From Streptomyces sp. NBC_00102 (GTDB taxonomy: Bacteria; Actinomycetota; Actinomycetes; Streptomycetales; Streptomycetaceae), in NCBI RefSeq assembly GCF_026343115.1, contig NZ_JAPEMC010000001.1, positions 2,232,001 to 2,296,000 on the forward strand: a stretch of 64,000 nucleotides of DNA, given 5' to 3'. Positions 35,152 to 43,285 of this stretch are shown in pieces (positions within the stretch are counted from its first letter, which is position 1; each line of letters starts with the position of its first letter). Under the pieces are notes generated by a model. It was not told the DNA's origin, searched no databases, and saw nothing but the letters and a program-made list of their open reading frames with translations. Made by a program: the position numbers and the translations under genes.

Positions 35152-35496
35152 CTACGCGGCGGGCCTGGCCGGGCCGGGGTGTCCGGCCGGGCCCATCAGC
35201 GCGCGTATGGGGTGCCAGAGCTCCTGGGCGGCCTGCGGGGCGTCCCGCCAGAGCAGCCCGTCCGGATGGTGCAGCACCGCGGTGATCTCGTCCGGGGTGG
35301 GCGGCTGGCTGTTGCCGCGGAGGTAGACGGCCCGCAGCCCGAGGTTGCGCAGCCGGGTGAGGGCGCGGGCCCGGTTCGCCGCGTGGACGAGTACGCGTAC
35401 GGGGGCGCCGGGACGGGCCCCGTGGGGCGGACGGGCCAGGGTGAGTGCCACCACCACCGAGCCGTCCGGCAATCTGCTGAATCCTCCGCCTGCCAT
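35152..35496 (-). CDS. Small conserved protein, unknown function
   Basis: This 114-residue soluble protein starts at ATG 35496 with GGGGGAG upstream. It begins SRLPDGSVVVALTLARPPHG, has a basic helix AANRARALTRLRNLGLRAVY and ends in a region with PPTPDEITAVLHHPDGLLW, DAPQAAQELWHPIRALM. No catalytic motif or signal peptide is seen and I do not recognise the family. It is convergent with pncA, 30 bp apart, with a small GTCCCG hairpin (35131-35146) between. The terminator of the upstream protease gene insulates it. Confidence 0.65.
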   Translation of the reverse strand: MAGGGFSRLPDGSVVVALTLARPPHGARPGAPVRVLVHAANRARALTRLRNLGLRAVYLRGNSQPPTPDEITAVLHHPDGLLWRDAPQAAQELWHPIRALMGPAGHPGPARPAA

Positions 35497-35558
35497 GGTT
35501 CGCGCTCCCCCGTGAGACGTCGTGTCAATAAGGATCGGAATAACAGGCACCTAAACAC

Positions 35559-35594
35559 GATCGGCCGCTGCCCGCCAGAGGGCAACGGCCGATC
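35559..35594 (-). terminator. Stem-loop terminator after the M6 protease gene
   Basis: GATCGGCCG (35559-35567) pairs with 35586-35594. The stem extends through TGCCC/GGGCA after one mismatch. It lies 26 bp downstream of the protease stop codon on the minus strand. Confidence 0.85.
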
Positions 35595-35619
35595 ATGTTG
35601 TGACCTGCGGTGATGCGGA

Positions 35620-38016
35620 TTACTTGGTCGAGGGGCCGACCTTCACGGTGATCGTCGAGCCGTTGAGCGGCTCGTCGACGATGGTGAGGCGCGTGTTGGT
35701 GTCAGAGACCTTCACGCTTCCGGTCGGGTTCTCCGCGTACCAGTAGGTGCCCTTGTGGTCGTCGAAGAGCGGGACGCCCAGCGTCGGCTTGATCTTCAGT
35801 GCCACGTCCGCGTTGTGCAGCGTGAAGCCCTGGTTGGGGTACCAGCTGAACGGGGCGTCGAACGGCTGGATCTTGTTCCGCAGGATCGTTCCGTCGGTCC
35901 ACTTGAGCGGCTTGGCGTGCGAGTCGACCGGCAGGATGAGGCCCTCACCCGGGTGGGTGGAGGTGTTGTTGTCCGCCTGCGAGGTGTCCCAGAGCCAGAC
36001 CATCAGGCCGTTCTGGTAGGCGTAGTGCTCGACCCAGTCCGGGCGGGTGGTGGAGAAGCCGAAGTTGTACGGGCCGACCTTGAGGGTCTCGTCGTACGAG
36101 GTGTACTGGCGGTTCTCGGCGATGTAGTACTGCGGGTAGTCGTTGGTGAACGACGCGCCGATCCGCGAGAAGCCCTTCGACGTCCAGCCGTTGTCGTCGC
36201 CCTCGGCGTCGTCCGAGAAGATGACGGCACCGTCGGCGCTGATGGTGAGGGCGTCGGCGGTGAAGCCCTTGCCGGCCACTCCGCCGTCGGAGGCGTAGCG
36301 GAAGCGGAGGTCGATCTTCTTGCCCGCGTAGGCGTCGAGCGGGAACGACAGCTTCTTGTAGGCGCCGGAGGTGTCGGTCAGACCGGGCTTGTCGCTGGCG
36401 TCGCGCGGCAGCTCCTTGCCGTCCACCGTGCCGTCGATCGCGGTCCAGTTGGCGCCGCCGTCGGTGGAGACCTCGGTGTAGAGGTAGTCGTACTCGGCCT
36501 CGATGTCGTACCAGCCCGAGAAGTCGAGCGAGGCGGACGTCTTGCCGGTCAGGTCGACCGAACGGGTCAGCGTGTTGGACAGGTTGTCGCCGCTGCCGCT
36601 CCACCACTGCTTGGTGCCCTGGGCCGGGGTGACGACGGAGGTGGTGACCTCCTTGTCGGGGAGATTGACGACCAGCGCCTGCTTGTTGGCCGTGTTGTAC
36701 TCCGAAACGCCGAGCTTGTGCGTGGACTTGGTCGCCGCCTTCGCGGTGTCGTAGTCCAGCCAGCCGAGCTGCAGCTTGTCCCAGGCGGTCATGTCGCCGG
36801 GGGTGTCGCCGATCTCGCCCTGACCGCGTCCGAGCCAGGAGCCCGCCGACATCAGGGACCAGAAGCCGACCGAGTTCTCGCCGCCGCCGGAGGTGTCGTA
36901 GAGGTCCGGCAGGCCGAGGTCGTGGGCGTACTCGTGGGCGAAGACGCCCAGTCCGCCGTTTTCGGGCTGCACGGTGTAGTCACCGACCCAGATGCCGGTG
37001 TCGCCGATCTGCGCGCCACCCGCCTTGTTGCCCGTCGGTCCGGTCGCCCCGGCGTTGGTGCCGTACGCGTACCAGCGGTGCGCCCAGATGGCGTTCTCGC
37101 CCTGGACACCGCCGCCCGCCGACTCGTCCTCGCCGGCGTGGACCATCTGGAAGTGGTCGATGTAACCGTCGGGCTCGTTGAAGTTGCCGTCGGCGTCGTA
37201 GTCGTAGCGGTCCCACTGGTCGTACTGGGCCAGGTCGGCCTTGATCTGCTCGGTGGTGGAGCCCTTGGCCTTCTGGTCGGCGGCCCAGGCGTTGACACCG
37301 TCGCGGACGGCGTCCCACACGCTGGCGCAGCTGCTGGCGCCGCAGTAGTTGGATCCGTAACGGGCCTCGTTGTAAGGGATCTTGACCCAGTCGGAGACTT
37401 CGCCGTTGACCGAGTAGCGGCCGGACGAGGTCTTCTCGTAGTACTTGGTCAGCGAGTTGGAGGACGCGCTGGTGCCGAAGTACAGCTCCTGGAAGTGCGC
37501 CTGGTTGTAATCGGCCTGCCAGGCGGTGCTGTTGTCCTTCTTCGGGTCGGGCTGGGCGATCTGGTTGTGCGCCGGACCCGGCGTGCCGCCGAACTTGACG
37601 ACGGGCGCCTCGGGGCCGGAGCCGTCGGGGTCGTACATCGTCGAGTTGTCCACCTGGTCGCCGAACTCGACCAGGATGGTGAAGATCTTGTCGGTCTTCT
37701 CGCGGCCGAGTTCGACGTACTTCTTGTCGTCGAGCTTGACGACCTTGGAACCGCCGCGTTCGGTCACCTTCTTGTCGCCCGAGATGACCTGCTCCAGGGC
37801 TGCCTGGCGCTCACTGTTCTGCTTCTCGCTGAACGGGCCTTCGAGGTTGTGCTCCTCGGCCTTCTCCGGAGCCGGGTCACGGCTCTCGGTGACGGACGTT
37901 CCTGCCGGTGTCGGCTGCGCTGCCTGCGCGACGAAGAACGTCGACGCGGTAGCCGCGCTCGCGGCCATGGCCACGACAACTGCGGCAGCACGGAGGCCGC
38001 TTCTCTTACTGGTCAC
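35620..38016 (-). CDS. Secreted M6 metalloprotease (immune inhibitor A-like)
   Basis: This 798-residue exported protease starts MTSKRSGLRAAAVVVAMAAS with a Sec signal peptide cleaved near residue 33. A propeptide-like segment precedes the catalytic domain. Zinc motif HEYAH (361-365, FAHEYAHDLGLPDLYD) has a Gly and Asp downstream, as in the InhA/PrtV peptidase M6 group. A calcium-site-like DYDADGNFNEPDGYID stretch lies before it. The C-terminal half has a MAM/lectin-like beta domain (LDFSGWYDIEAEYDYLYTEV) usual in these enzymes. It probably degrades extracellular protein during growth on protein sources or development. A terminator follows. Confidence 0.93.
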   Translation of the reverse strand: MTSKRSGLRAAAVVVAMAASAATASTFFVAQAAQPTPAGTSVTESRDPAPEKAEEHNLEGPFSEKQNSERQAALEQVISGDKKVTERGGSKVVKLDDKKYVELGREKTDKIFTILVEFGDQVDNSTMYDPDGSGPEAPVVKFGGTPGPAHNQIAQPDPKKDNSTAWQADYNQAHFQELYFGTSASSNSLTKYYEKTSSGRYSVNGEVSDWVKIPYNEARYGSNYCGASSCASVWDAVRDGVNAWAADQKAKGSTTEQIKADLAQYDQWDRYDYDADGNFNEPDGYIDHFQMVHAGEDESAGGGVQGENAIWAHRWYAYGTNAGATGPTGNKAGGAQIGDTGIWVGDYTVQPENGGLGVFAHEYAHDLGLPDLYDTSGGGENSVGFWSLMSAGSWLGRGQGEIGDTPGDMTAWDKLQLGWLDYDTAKAATKSTHKLGVSEYNTANKQALVVNLPDKEVTTSVVTPAQGTKQWWSGSGDNLSNTLTRSVDLTGKTSASLDFSGWYDIEAEYDYLYTEVSTDGGANWTAIDGTVDGKELPRDASDKPGLTDTSGAYKKLSFPLDAYAGKKIDLRFRYASDGGVAGKGFTADALTISADGAVIFSDDAEGDDNGWTSKGFSRIGASFTNDYPQYYIAENRQYTSYDETLKVGPYNFGFSTTRPDWVEHYAYQNGLMVWLWDTSQADNNTSTHPGEGLILPVDSHAKPLKWTDGTILRNKIQPFDAPFSWYPNQGFTLHNADVALKIKPTLGVPLFDDHKGTYWYAENPTGSVKVSDTNTRLTIVDEPLNGSTITVKVGPSTK

Positions 38017-38389
38017 CTGATGTCCTCCCCGGGCGTTCGCTTACGCGGCCAGGGGGTGACTGAGGGCCGCGCGCACGTGGACGCGTCACAAGTGACGACA
38101 TTTGATCGGAGTTGCTGGAGAAAAGACAGACCTTGACTTGTACCGACCAAGTGCACTATGCAGGAGCCGCCTTCCGTTATCCGGACAATCACTCTTCCGC
38201 CAACCGGCGCGTCTTTCGGGCGCCTTGGCACAGCTCGTGAGCCAATGCGCCCCCCGTGCACCGTCCTTGGTGAGTTAGGGCATGCTTATCCACGGCCCCC
38301 ACGGGCATCCACGTCCAGAGCCTTGCGTTCGGGGCCGTCCCGACGTGTGGACGGGTCCTCATCCGACGACCTCCAGGACGGATACCGCC
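38017..38389. other. Gene-free promoter region of the M6 protease
   Basis: No gene is supported. The left part holds the protease leader. An A/T-richer stretch near 38095-38160 carries an inverted repeat, ACTTG (38136-38140) and CAAGT (38148-38152), separated by 7 bp. On the plus strand TTGACT (38133-38138) and CACTAT (38154-38159) resemble weak promoter boxes. Confidence 0.45.
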
Positions 38390-38677
38390 ATGCCGCGTCC
38401 GACTGCCGCACAACTCGCCTACGGTTGCGCCACCGTCGTCCTCGTCACCTTCGTCCTGCTGCTGGTGTCCGGCGCCTCGTCGGCGCTCGCGGTGGGCGCG
38501 ATCTGCCTCGCGGCGCTGGCCCTGGGGCTGCTGGTGGCGGTGACCGCCCCCAGGGCCCGCAGGGCCCGGGCCTCGGTCCCGGCCGACGCTCCCCGCGCGT
38601 ACCGGACGCCCGCCCGCGCGCCCCGGGAGAGCGCCACCGGTGCCGAGGAGCCCGTCGGCGGGAACGCCCGGCGCTGA
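38390..38677 (+). CDS. Small membrane protein, unknown function
   Basis: This 95-residue protein starts MPRPTAAQLAYG behind AGGACGG. Two adjacent hydrophobic helices (CATVVLVTFVLLLVSGASSA, LAVGAICLAALALGLLVAVT) form a hairpin. A basic, Pro/Ala-rich cytoplasmic tail follows. The function is unknown. It is convergent with the RDD gene. Confidence 0.7.
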   Translation: MPRPTAAQLAYGCATVVLVTFVLLLVSGASSALAVGAICLAALALGLLVAVTAPRARRARASVPADAPRAYRTPARAPRESATGAEEPVGGNARR

Positions 38678-38718
38678 ACTCCCGCGCGCCGGCCCGACGG
38701 GAGCGGCCGGCGCACGGC

Positions 38719-39384
38719 TCAGCCGGCACTGACCACGACCGTCTTGGACGCCTTGTCCTGCAGGCCCTGCCGGTACGGCTTGTCGGTGAACATCAGCACG
38801 ATGTTGATGAGCCACCACAGGCACGGGCAGCACAGCAGCGCCGGGAGCCAGAGCACGACCGCCCGCATCAGCGAGGCGTTGGTGCCGGGTACGCTGCCGT
38901 CGCTCAGCATCGCGACGCGCAGCTTCAGCAGCCGCTTGCCGAGGGTGCGGCCGTCCTTGTGCGTGAAGTAGGTGTCGTAGCCGACGTAGCAGACCAGCGC
39001 GATCAGTGACCAGATCAGCTGGTGGCCGGTGTACGTGTTGGTGACGGCGTTGCTCACGTCACTGTCGCCGTTGTCCGAGGTGACGTCGACCGCGCCGCCG
39101 AAGGGCAGCGAGATCAGATACAGCGGGATCGAGATGATCAGGAAGTCGATCAGCCGTGCCAGGATCCGCACGCCCGGCCGACCGAGCGGCGGCATCCCCG
39201 CGAGCGGGTCGGCGCCGCCGTACGGGCCGCCGTCGTACGGCCCCGGGTCGTAGGGCGGCGGCGGGGGCGGCGGGGGTGCGCTGTCGTACGGCGAGCCCGA
39301 CGGCGGCGGGGGGTCCTGGGGCTTCTTGAGGAACGGATCGTCGTCCTCGGGCGGCTGGCCGGGCGTCGGCGCGTCGTTGCTCAT
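38719..39384 (-). CDS. RDD family membrane protein, short form
   Basis: This 221-residue protein has a Pro/Tyr/Gly-rich cytoplasmic N-terminus with a run of eight prolines, then an RDD domain. The domain starts GVRILARLIDFLIISIPLYL, with the Arg-Asp pair in helix 1, and continues VCYVGYDTYFTHKDGRTLGK and RLLKLRVAM. It ends with MRAVVLWLPALLCCPCLWWLIN and FTDKPYRQGLQDK. RDD proteins are three- or four-helix membrane proteins; some exchange Na+ for H+, but most are unassigned. Its larger paralogue is the next gene on the same strand. Confidence 0.88.
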   Translation of the reverse strand: MSNDAPTPGQPPEDDDPFLKKPQDPPPPSGSPYDSAPPPPPPPPYDPGPYDGGPYGGADPLAGMPPLGRPGVRILARLIDFLIISIPLYLISLPFGGAVDVTSDNGDSDVSNAVTNTYTGHQLIWSLIALVCYVGYDTYFTHKDGRTLGKRLLKLRVAMLSDGSVPGTNASLMRAVVLWLPALLCCPCLWWLINIVLMFTDKPYRQGLQDKASKTVVVSAG

Positions 39385-39512
39385 GCGGGCAGTGCACCCC
39401 GGCCCGCACCGCCCCGCAACGGCTCAGGTGCTTTCGAGTGACGATCCGTCAGCCCACGGGACGGGTAACGGTCCGGCTCTCCGGTCCGTCACCCTCCGCA
39501 CATGACGGGCGG

Positions 39513-41078
39513 TCAGCCCGCCACGAAAGTACGGGCCGCCTTGTCGTGCCAGCACTGGCGCCACGGGCGGTCGAACAGGCACCACGCGGCGTCGAACACC
39601 CCGATCACCAGCAGCCCGAGGAGACCGTGGACGAGCCAACGGCGCAACGCGGCTCCCAGCGTGGGCACGTCCTGGGACTCGACGTCGCGCACCTGGATGC
39701 CGAGGAGCTTCTTGCCGAGCGTCCGGCCCCACTTCGCGGTGGGCAGGGCCTCCAGCAGGAAGCCGACGACGAGGAAAGCGGCGAGGGCCCCGCCGAGCTG
39801 CCCGGCGGTGGTGGAGTCCAGCAGATGGACCGTCACCGTGCGGCCGGAGAGCTTCGCGGCCTCGATCTTCGCGTCCATGTGGTCGATGGCCGCGGTGACC
39901 AGCGGGAATCCGGCCGCGCCGACGAGCGCCCCCAGCACCACCGTGTCGAAGAGCCGGGCGACCAGCCGCCGTCCGAGCCCGGCGGGCCGGCCCGCGGACT
40001 GGGCGCGGGCCATCTGCTGGAACGGGTCGTCCACCGGCGGCTTCCACGGCACGACGGGCTGCTCCGCGGCCTGAGGCCCGGCCGCACCCGGCCCGCCGAA
40101 CGGCGCGGCGCCGGCCGGGGCCTGGATCTGCGGGGCGGCCCGCGGGGACTGGTACGCCTGCGGGGCGGCCTGCTGGACGCCCTGGGGCTGGTACGCCTGC
40201 GGCGACTGCTGGGCCTGAAGCGGCTGCTGGGCCTGTTGCTGCTGCTGGGGCGGTTGCTGTGGCTGGGCCCAGGAGGCGGCGCCCTGTCCGGGGCCGGCCT
40301 GCGCACCCGGGGTGCGGAAGGGTTCGCGTACCGGGGCGGGGCCCTGCTGCCGTGCGGGCTGCTGGCGCTGGGGGCCGGCGGGTGGCTGGTACGGGGACGG
40401 GGCGGGGGCGACCGCGTCCCGGCCCGCCGCGCGGACGGCCGCGCCGTCGGAGGACGGGTCCCCGGAGCGGGCGTCGGGGGTGGCGTGGACCGGGCCGTCG
40501 TGGCCGCCGTCCCGTCCGGCGGGCAGCGCGGCCGGGGCGGCGCCGTGCGGCAGGGCCGGGCGGCGCGGGTCCGGGCCGGCGTCGGCGAAGGCGCGCGGGT
40601 CGGCTCCGCGGGGTCCCTGCCCGGGCACCTGTCCTTCGCCCGGCTCGCCGCCCCAGGAGACGCGGCGGTCGGCGTCGTTGCCGAAGCCGCCCTGCCGGGA
40701 CGTGTCGGCCTGCCACGCGGAGGCGGGCTCGGGGTGATGGGCGCGTTCGACGGGGAGGCCGCCCGGATGGACGGGGGCCTGCTGGGACGGGTCGAACCGG
40801 GCCGCCGAGGCGGCCTCCTGGGCCGCTTCCTCCTCGTCGAAGAAGACCGGTCCGGTCTCCTCCACGGGGGCGGCGGCCGGGGCCGCGCCCTGGTGGGGCT
40901 CCACGACGGCTCCGGGGGTGACGCCGGGGCCCGTCGCGTCCTGCCCCGGCGCGGGGCGGCTCGTCCCGGGAACCCACGAAGCCCCGTTCCAGTAGCGGAC
41001 GTAGCCGGGGATGGAGGGATCGGGGTAGTACCCCTCACGGGGGCGGTCGTCACCGGGTGCCGGAGTTGGCGCGCTCAT
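39513..41078 (-). CDS. DUF2510-RDD membrane protein with long disordered linker
   Basis: This 521-residue protein starts MSAPTPAPGDDRPREGYYPD, where GYYPDPSIPGYVRYWNGASWV is a DUF2510 motif. About 270 residues of Pro/Gln/Ala/Gly-rich linker follow, including QPQQPPQQQQQAQQ. The C-terminal RDD domain runs from LGRRLVARLFDTVVLGALVG to FDRPWRQCWHDKAARTFVAG, with KWGRTLGKKLLGIQVRD. I infer an envelope protein with a long cytoplasmic tail that may bind other proteins. It is the first of the two tandem RDD genes and is divergent from ssgG. Confidence 0.88.
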   Translation of the reverse strand: MSAPTPAPGDDRPREGYYPDPSIPGYVRYWNGASWVPGTSRPAPGQDATGPGVTPGAVVEPHQGAAPAAAPVEETGPVFFDEEEAAQEAASAARFDPSQQAPVHPGGLPVERAHHPEPASAWQADTSRQGGFGNDADRRVSWGGEPGEGQVPGQGPRGADPRAFADAGPDPRRPALPHGAAPAALPAGRDGGHDGPVHATPDARSGDPSSDGAAVRAAGRDAVAPAPSPYQPPAGPQRQQPARQQGPAPVREPFRTPGAQAGPGQGAASWAQPQQPPQQQQQAQQPLQAQQSPQAYQPQGVQQAAPQAYQSPRAAPQIQAPAGAAPFGGPGAAGPQAAEQPVVPWKPPVDDPFQQMARAQSAGRPAGLGRRLVARLFDTVVLGALVGAAGFPLVTAAIDHMDAKIEAAKLSGRTVTVHLLDSTTAGQLGGALAAFLVVGFLLEALPTAKWGRTLGKKLLGIQVRDVESQDVPTLGAALRRWLVHGLLGLLVIGVFDAAWCLFDRPWRQCWHDKAARTFVAG

Positions 41079-41292
41079 CAGCGGGTCCCGTATCTCTTCG
41101 TAGCCGCAACACAAGAGTCAACATCTATCAGACCACCGCCTTCCCCCGGGCCGGTCCTGGCGTTTGGGCCACTTTCAGGTCCCGCCGAAGATTTTCTCTT
41201 CAAGTCGCGTCATCGCGGACGGGGAGCGCGCTCTCTCCTTGTGCGGGCCGGTCGCGGGACCGGTCCCTGGGCATCGAAAGGTCGTGCATCTC

Positions 41293-41784
41293 ATGCGCAA
41301 CGTCGTGGAACGTGAGCTGGAACTGAAGCTGGTCCTGTCGCCCGAGCGCTCCATTCCGGTGCCCGCCCGGTTGACGTACCGGGCGGACGACCCGTACGCC
41401 GTGCACATCGTCTTCCACGTCGGGTCCCAGTCGCCCGTGCACTGGACGTTCGCGCGGGAGTTGCTGATGGAGGGGGTGTTCCGGCCGTGCGGGCACGGGG
41501 ACGTGCGGATCTGGCCGACGAAGGTCGGGCGGCGCGACGTCATCTGCGTCGCGCTCAGCTCCCCCGACGGCAACGCCCTGCTGGAGGTTCCGTCCGCCTC
41601 GGTGTCGGCCTGGCTGGAGCGGACCCTCACCGTGGTCCCGCCGGGCACGGAGAGCGAGGGCCCCTGGGGGGAGCTGGTCGACCGGGAACTCGCCGAGCTG
41701 CTCTCGCCGCTGCCCGCCGACGACCTGTGGCTCGCCGACCCGTTCGGCCCGGACGACGCCCCCCAGGACGGCAACGAGGCCTGA
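41293..41784 (+). CDS. ssgG: SsgA-like sporulation regulator, SsgG type
   Basis: This 163-residue SALP family protein has VERELELKLVLSPERSIPVP, TYRADDPYAVHIVFHVGSQS, WTFARELLMEGVFRPCGHGD, VRIWPTKVGRRDVICVALSS and a C-terminal PPGTE block. SALPs occur only in sporulating actinomycetes, where they position or time septation and autolysis. In S. coelicolor the paralogue in this neighbourhood is SsgG (SCO2924), needed for correct septum localisation, so I assign that name by synteny. The ATG at 41293 is preceded by GAAAGG eleven bases away; a GTG at 41284 is less likely. Confidence 0.88.
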   Translation: MRNVVERELELKLVLSPERSIPVPARLTYRADDPYAVHIVFHVGSQSPVHWTFARELLMEGVFRPCGHGDVRIWPTKVGRRDVICVALSSPDGNALLEVPSASVSAWLERTLTVVPPGTESEGPWGELVDRELAELLSPLPADDLWLADPFGPDDAPQDGNEA

Positions 41785-41811
41785 GGGGGTGCGTGGACGC
41801 GGTCCGGTGGT

Positions 41812-43188
41812 TCAGAAGAGCTTGCCCGGGTTGAGGATGCCGAGCGGGTCGAAGGCGGCCTTGATTCCGCGCTGCAACTCGATTCCCACCGGGCCGAGTT
41901 CCCGGGCCAGCCACTCCTTCTTGAGGACGCCCACGCCGTGTTCGCCGGTGATGGTGCCGCCCAGTTCGAGGCCGAGCGCCATGATCTCGTCGAAGGACTC
42001 GCGCGCCCTGCGGGATTCGTCGGGGTCGGCGGGGTCGAAGCAGACGACGGGGTGGGTGTTGCCGTCGCCCGCGTGGGCGCAGACGCCGATGGTGAGGCCG
42101 TACTTCTCGGCGATGGCGGCGGTGCCCTCGATCATCGCGCCGAGCCGGGAGCGGGGTACGCAGACGTCGTCGATCATCGTGGCGGGCTTGACGGTCTCCA
42201 GCGCGGGGAGGGACATCCGCCGCGCCTGGAGCAGGAGTTCGGACTCGGCGACGTCGTCGGCGGGGACCACCGCGGTGGCTCCGGCCTCGGTGCAGAGCTC
42301 TCCGACCGCGGCGAGATCGGCGGGCGCGTCGGGCGTGTCGAAGGCGCAGAGGAGGAGGGCCTCGGTGGATTCGGGCAGGCCCATGTGGGCCGTCGCGTTC
42401 ACCGCGCGGACCGTCGTACGGTCCATCAGTTCGAGGAGTGACGGGGCGTGTCCCCGCTCCATGATCCGGCAGACGGCGTCGCAGGCCGCCTTCGCCGAGG
42501 GGAACTCCGCCGCGAGCACGAGTTGGCGCGGCGGCTTGGGGCGGAGCGAGAGGACGGCCTTGACGACGATCCCGAGGCTGCCCTCGGAGCCGACGAAGAG
42601 GCGGGTGAGGTCGTATCCGGCCACGCCCTTGGCGGTGCGGCGGCCGGTGGTGAGGAGGCGCCCGTCGGCGAGGACGACGTCGAGGCCGAGCACGTACTCG
42701 GCGGTGACGCCGTACTTGACGCAGCACAGGCCGCCGGAGGCGGTGCCGATGTTCCCGCCGATGGTGCACGACTCCCAGCTGGAGGGGTCCGGCGGGTAGC
42801 AGAGCCCGTGTGCGTCCACCGCGCGGGAGAGGACGGCGTTGACGACGCCCGGTTCGACGACGGCGATCCGGTCGACCGCGCTGATCTCCAGGATGCGGTC
42901 CATCTTCACCAGGGAGAGCACGACGCACCCCTCGGAGGCGTTGGCGCCGCCGGAGAGGCCGGTGCGGGCACCCTGCGGCACCACGGGGACGCGCAGCGCG
43001 TGCGCGGTGCGCATGACGTGCTGGACCTGTTCGACGGTGCGCGGGAGCACGACCACCAGGGGCGCCCCCGCGTCGCAGAAGCTCGCCATGTCGCGGGCGT
43101 ACGACGCCGTGACGTCGGGGTCGACGAGGAGTGCCTCGGCGGGCAGGCCCGCCCGAAGCCGTGCGAGGAGATCGTCCCGGTGGTCCAT
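41812..43188 (-). CDS. FAD-linked oxidase (GlcD/lactate dehydrogenase-like)
   Basis: This 458-residue flavoenzyme of the FAD_binding_4 and FAD-oxidase C families starts MDHRDDLLARLRAGLPAEAL. The FAD domain has VVPQGARTGLSGGANASEGC, DPSSWESCTIGGNIGTASGG and AGYDLTRLFVGSEGSLGIV. The C-terminal domain has ICAHAGDGNTHPVV-like IGVCAHAGDGNTHPVVCF and GGTITGEHGVGVLKKEWL. Members oxidise D-lactate, glycolate or other 2-hydroxy acids. No GlcE or GlcF partner is adjacent, so it may act as a single-subunit D-2-hydroxyacid dehydrogenase. Confidence 0.92.
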   Translation of the reverse strand: MDHRDDLLARLRAGLPAEALLVDPDVTASYARDMASFCDAGAPLVVVLPRTVEQVQHVMRTAHALRVPVVPQGARTGLSGGANASEGCVVLSLVKMDRILEISAVDRIAVVEPGVVNAVLSRAVDAHGLCYPPDPSSWESCTIGGNIGTASGGLCCVKYGVTAEYVLGLDVVLADGRLLTTGRRTAKGVAGYDLTRLFVGSEGSLGIVVKAVLSLRPKPPRQLVLAAEFPSAKAACDAVCRIMERGHAPSLLELMDRTTVRAVNATAHMGLPESTEALLLCAFDTPDAPADLAAVGELCTEAGATAVVPADDVAESELLLQARRMSLPALETVKPATMIDDVCVPRSRLGAMIEGTAAIAEKYGLTIGVCAHAGDGNTHPVVCFDPADPDESRRARESFDEIMALGLELGGTITGEHGVGVLKKEWLARELGPVGIELQRGIKAAFDPLGILNPGKLF

Positions 43189-43285
43189 GCCCCCAGCCTG
43201 GCACCCGACGGCCAATGGTGTGAACCCGTCTGCGGCGGCTGTTCCGGAGCGCGGTGTGCTCTTCGTACTGACGCAAGGTGCTCGT

